Shown here: positions 63,825 through 64,000 of the stretch, piece after piece
Numbering within the stretch: position 1 is the stretch's first letter
Layout of the letters: each line of letters opens with the position of its first letter
Source of the DNA: an uncultured Porphyromonadaceae bacterium
GTDB lineage: Bacteria > Bacteroidota > Bacteroidia > Bacteroidales > Muribaculaceae
NCBI GenBank assembly: GCA_947175495.1
Contig: CAMWNB010000005.1
Coordinates: 1 to 64,000 of the forward strand
DNA: 64,000 nucleotides
Reading direction: 5' to 3'
Translations under genes and position numbers: made by a program
The notes under the pieces: generated by a model
Seen by the model: only the letters and a program-made list of their open reading frames with translations
Database searches by the model: none
Told to the model about the DNA's origin: nothing

Positions 63825-64000
63825 ATGAGCAATACACGCATTCCCGCACCTACTTTTGAATTCCGCCACCACCAGCCCGTGCAGCTGCGCTTCCTCGACA
63901 TCGACCCCATGGGCCATCTCAACAATGCCATCTACTTTCAGCTCATGGACCTGGCCAAGGTGAAGTATTTCACGGCCCTCGGCGGCGTGTTCGACGGCAA
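63825..64000 (+). CDS. Hot-dog-fold acyl-CoA thioesterase (partial, C-terminus outside window)
   Basis: The first 58 codons read MSNTRIPAPTFEFRHHQ and QLRFLDIDPMGHLNNAIYF, the YbgC/FadM-type motif in which Asp and GH.N mark the active site of 4-hydroxybenzoyl-CoA-type thioesterases. It begins 2 bases after the DciA-like stop, so it belongs to the same operon. Substrate length preference cannot be judged from this fragment. Confidence 0.85.
   Translation, partial: MSNTRIPAPTFEFRHHQPVQLRFLDIDPMGHLNNAIYFQLMDLAKVKYFTALGGVFDG

Overview
The window is a 64-kb piece of a GC-rich Bacteroidales chromosome. Three things support this: the Bacteroidota-type promoter (a -7 element TAnnTTTG with TTTG or TTG about 20 bases upstream) recurs before genes; there are two SusC/SusD pairs; and parts of the type IX secretion system (T9SS) are present. 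The high GC content, the gene families and the T9SS-type C-termini fit the Muribaculaceae best, but that family assignment is an inference. No rRNA, phage, transposase, integrase or CRISPR array was seen. The window starts inside gap (minus strand) and ends inside a thioesterase gene.

Left part (1-9.5 kb): partial glyceraldehyde-3-phosphate dehydrogenase, a SusD-less TonB-dependent receptor, then a tight run of a large TPR lipoprotein resembling PorW/SprE, the T9SS response regulator PorX (receiver plus PglZ domain) and the t6A ATPase TsaE. Next (9.6-15.8 kb) comes the most unusual block: five mostly overlapping genes for exported or membrane proteins, including a TPR-CHAT caspase-like protein with a signal peptide and a CHASE2 membrane protein with no cytoplasmic output domain. 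Three of its proteins match no family I know.

Middle (15.8-30.3 kb): a secreted alpha/beta hydrolase; a coupled housekeeping operon (HAD phosphatase, RibF, B3/B4-domain protein, Sua5/YciO protein, acyltransferase); minus-strand acyl-CoA synthetase, RecO and an Fsr-type MFS exporter; two identical tRNA-Glu genes flanking rpsT; and a minus-strand glycogen cluster (debranching enzyme, GT4 glycosyltransferase, GH57 enzyme with a histone-H1-like tail).

30.8-43 kb: a secreted M6 metalloprotease, then two tandem paralogous surface proteins of about 1,520 residues each. Both end in a T9SS type A-like sorting signal, and their genes share an identical 352-bp 3' segment and near-identical terminators. 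xseA, xseB and apbE follow.

45.5-60 kb, all minus strand: a polysaccharide utilisation locus with susC/susD, a SusE-position lipoprotein, a GH127 beta-L-arabinofuranosidase and a second susC/susD pair. The right end carries a DUF4494 protein, a YggS/PROSC protein, a secreted esterase, RecF, a DciA-like protein and the partial thioesterase. A plausible theme is cell-surface biology: PorW/PorX-type genes sit in the same window as candidate T9SS clients, beside glycan import and glycogen storage.
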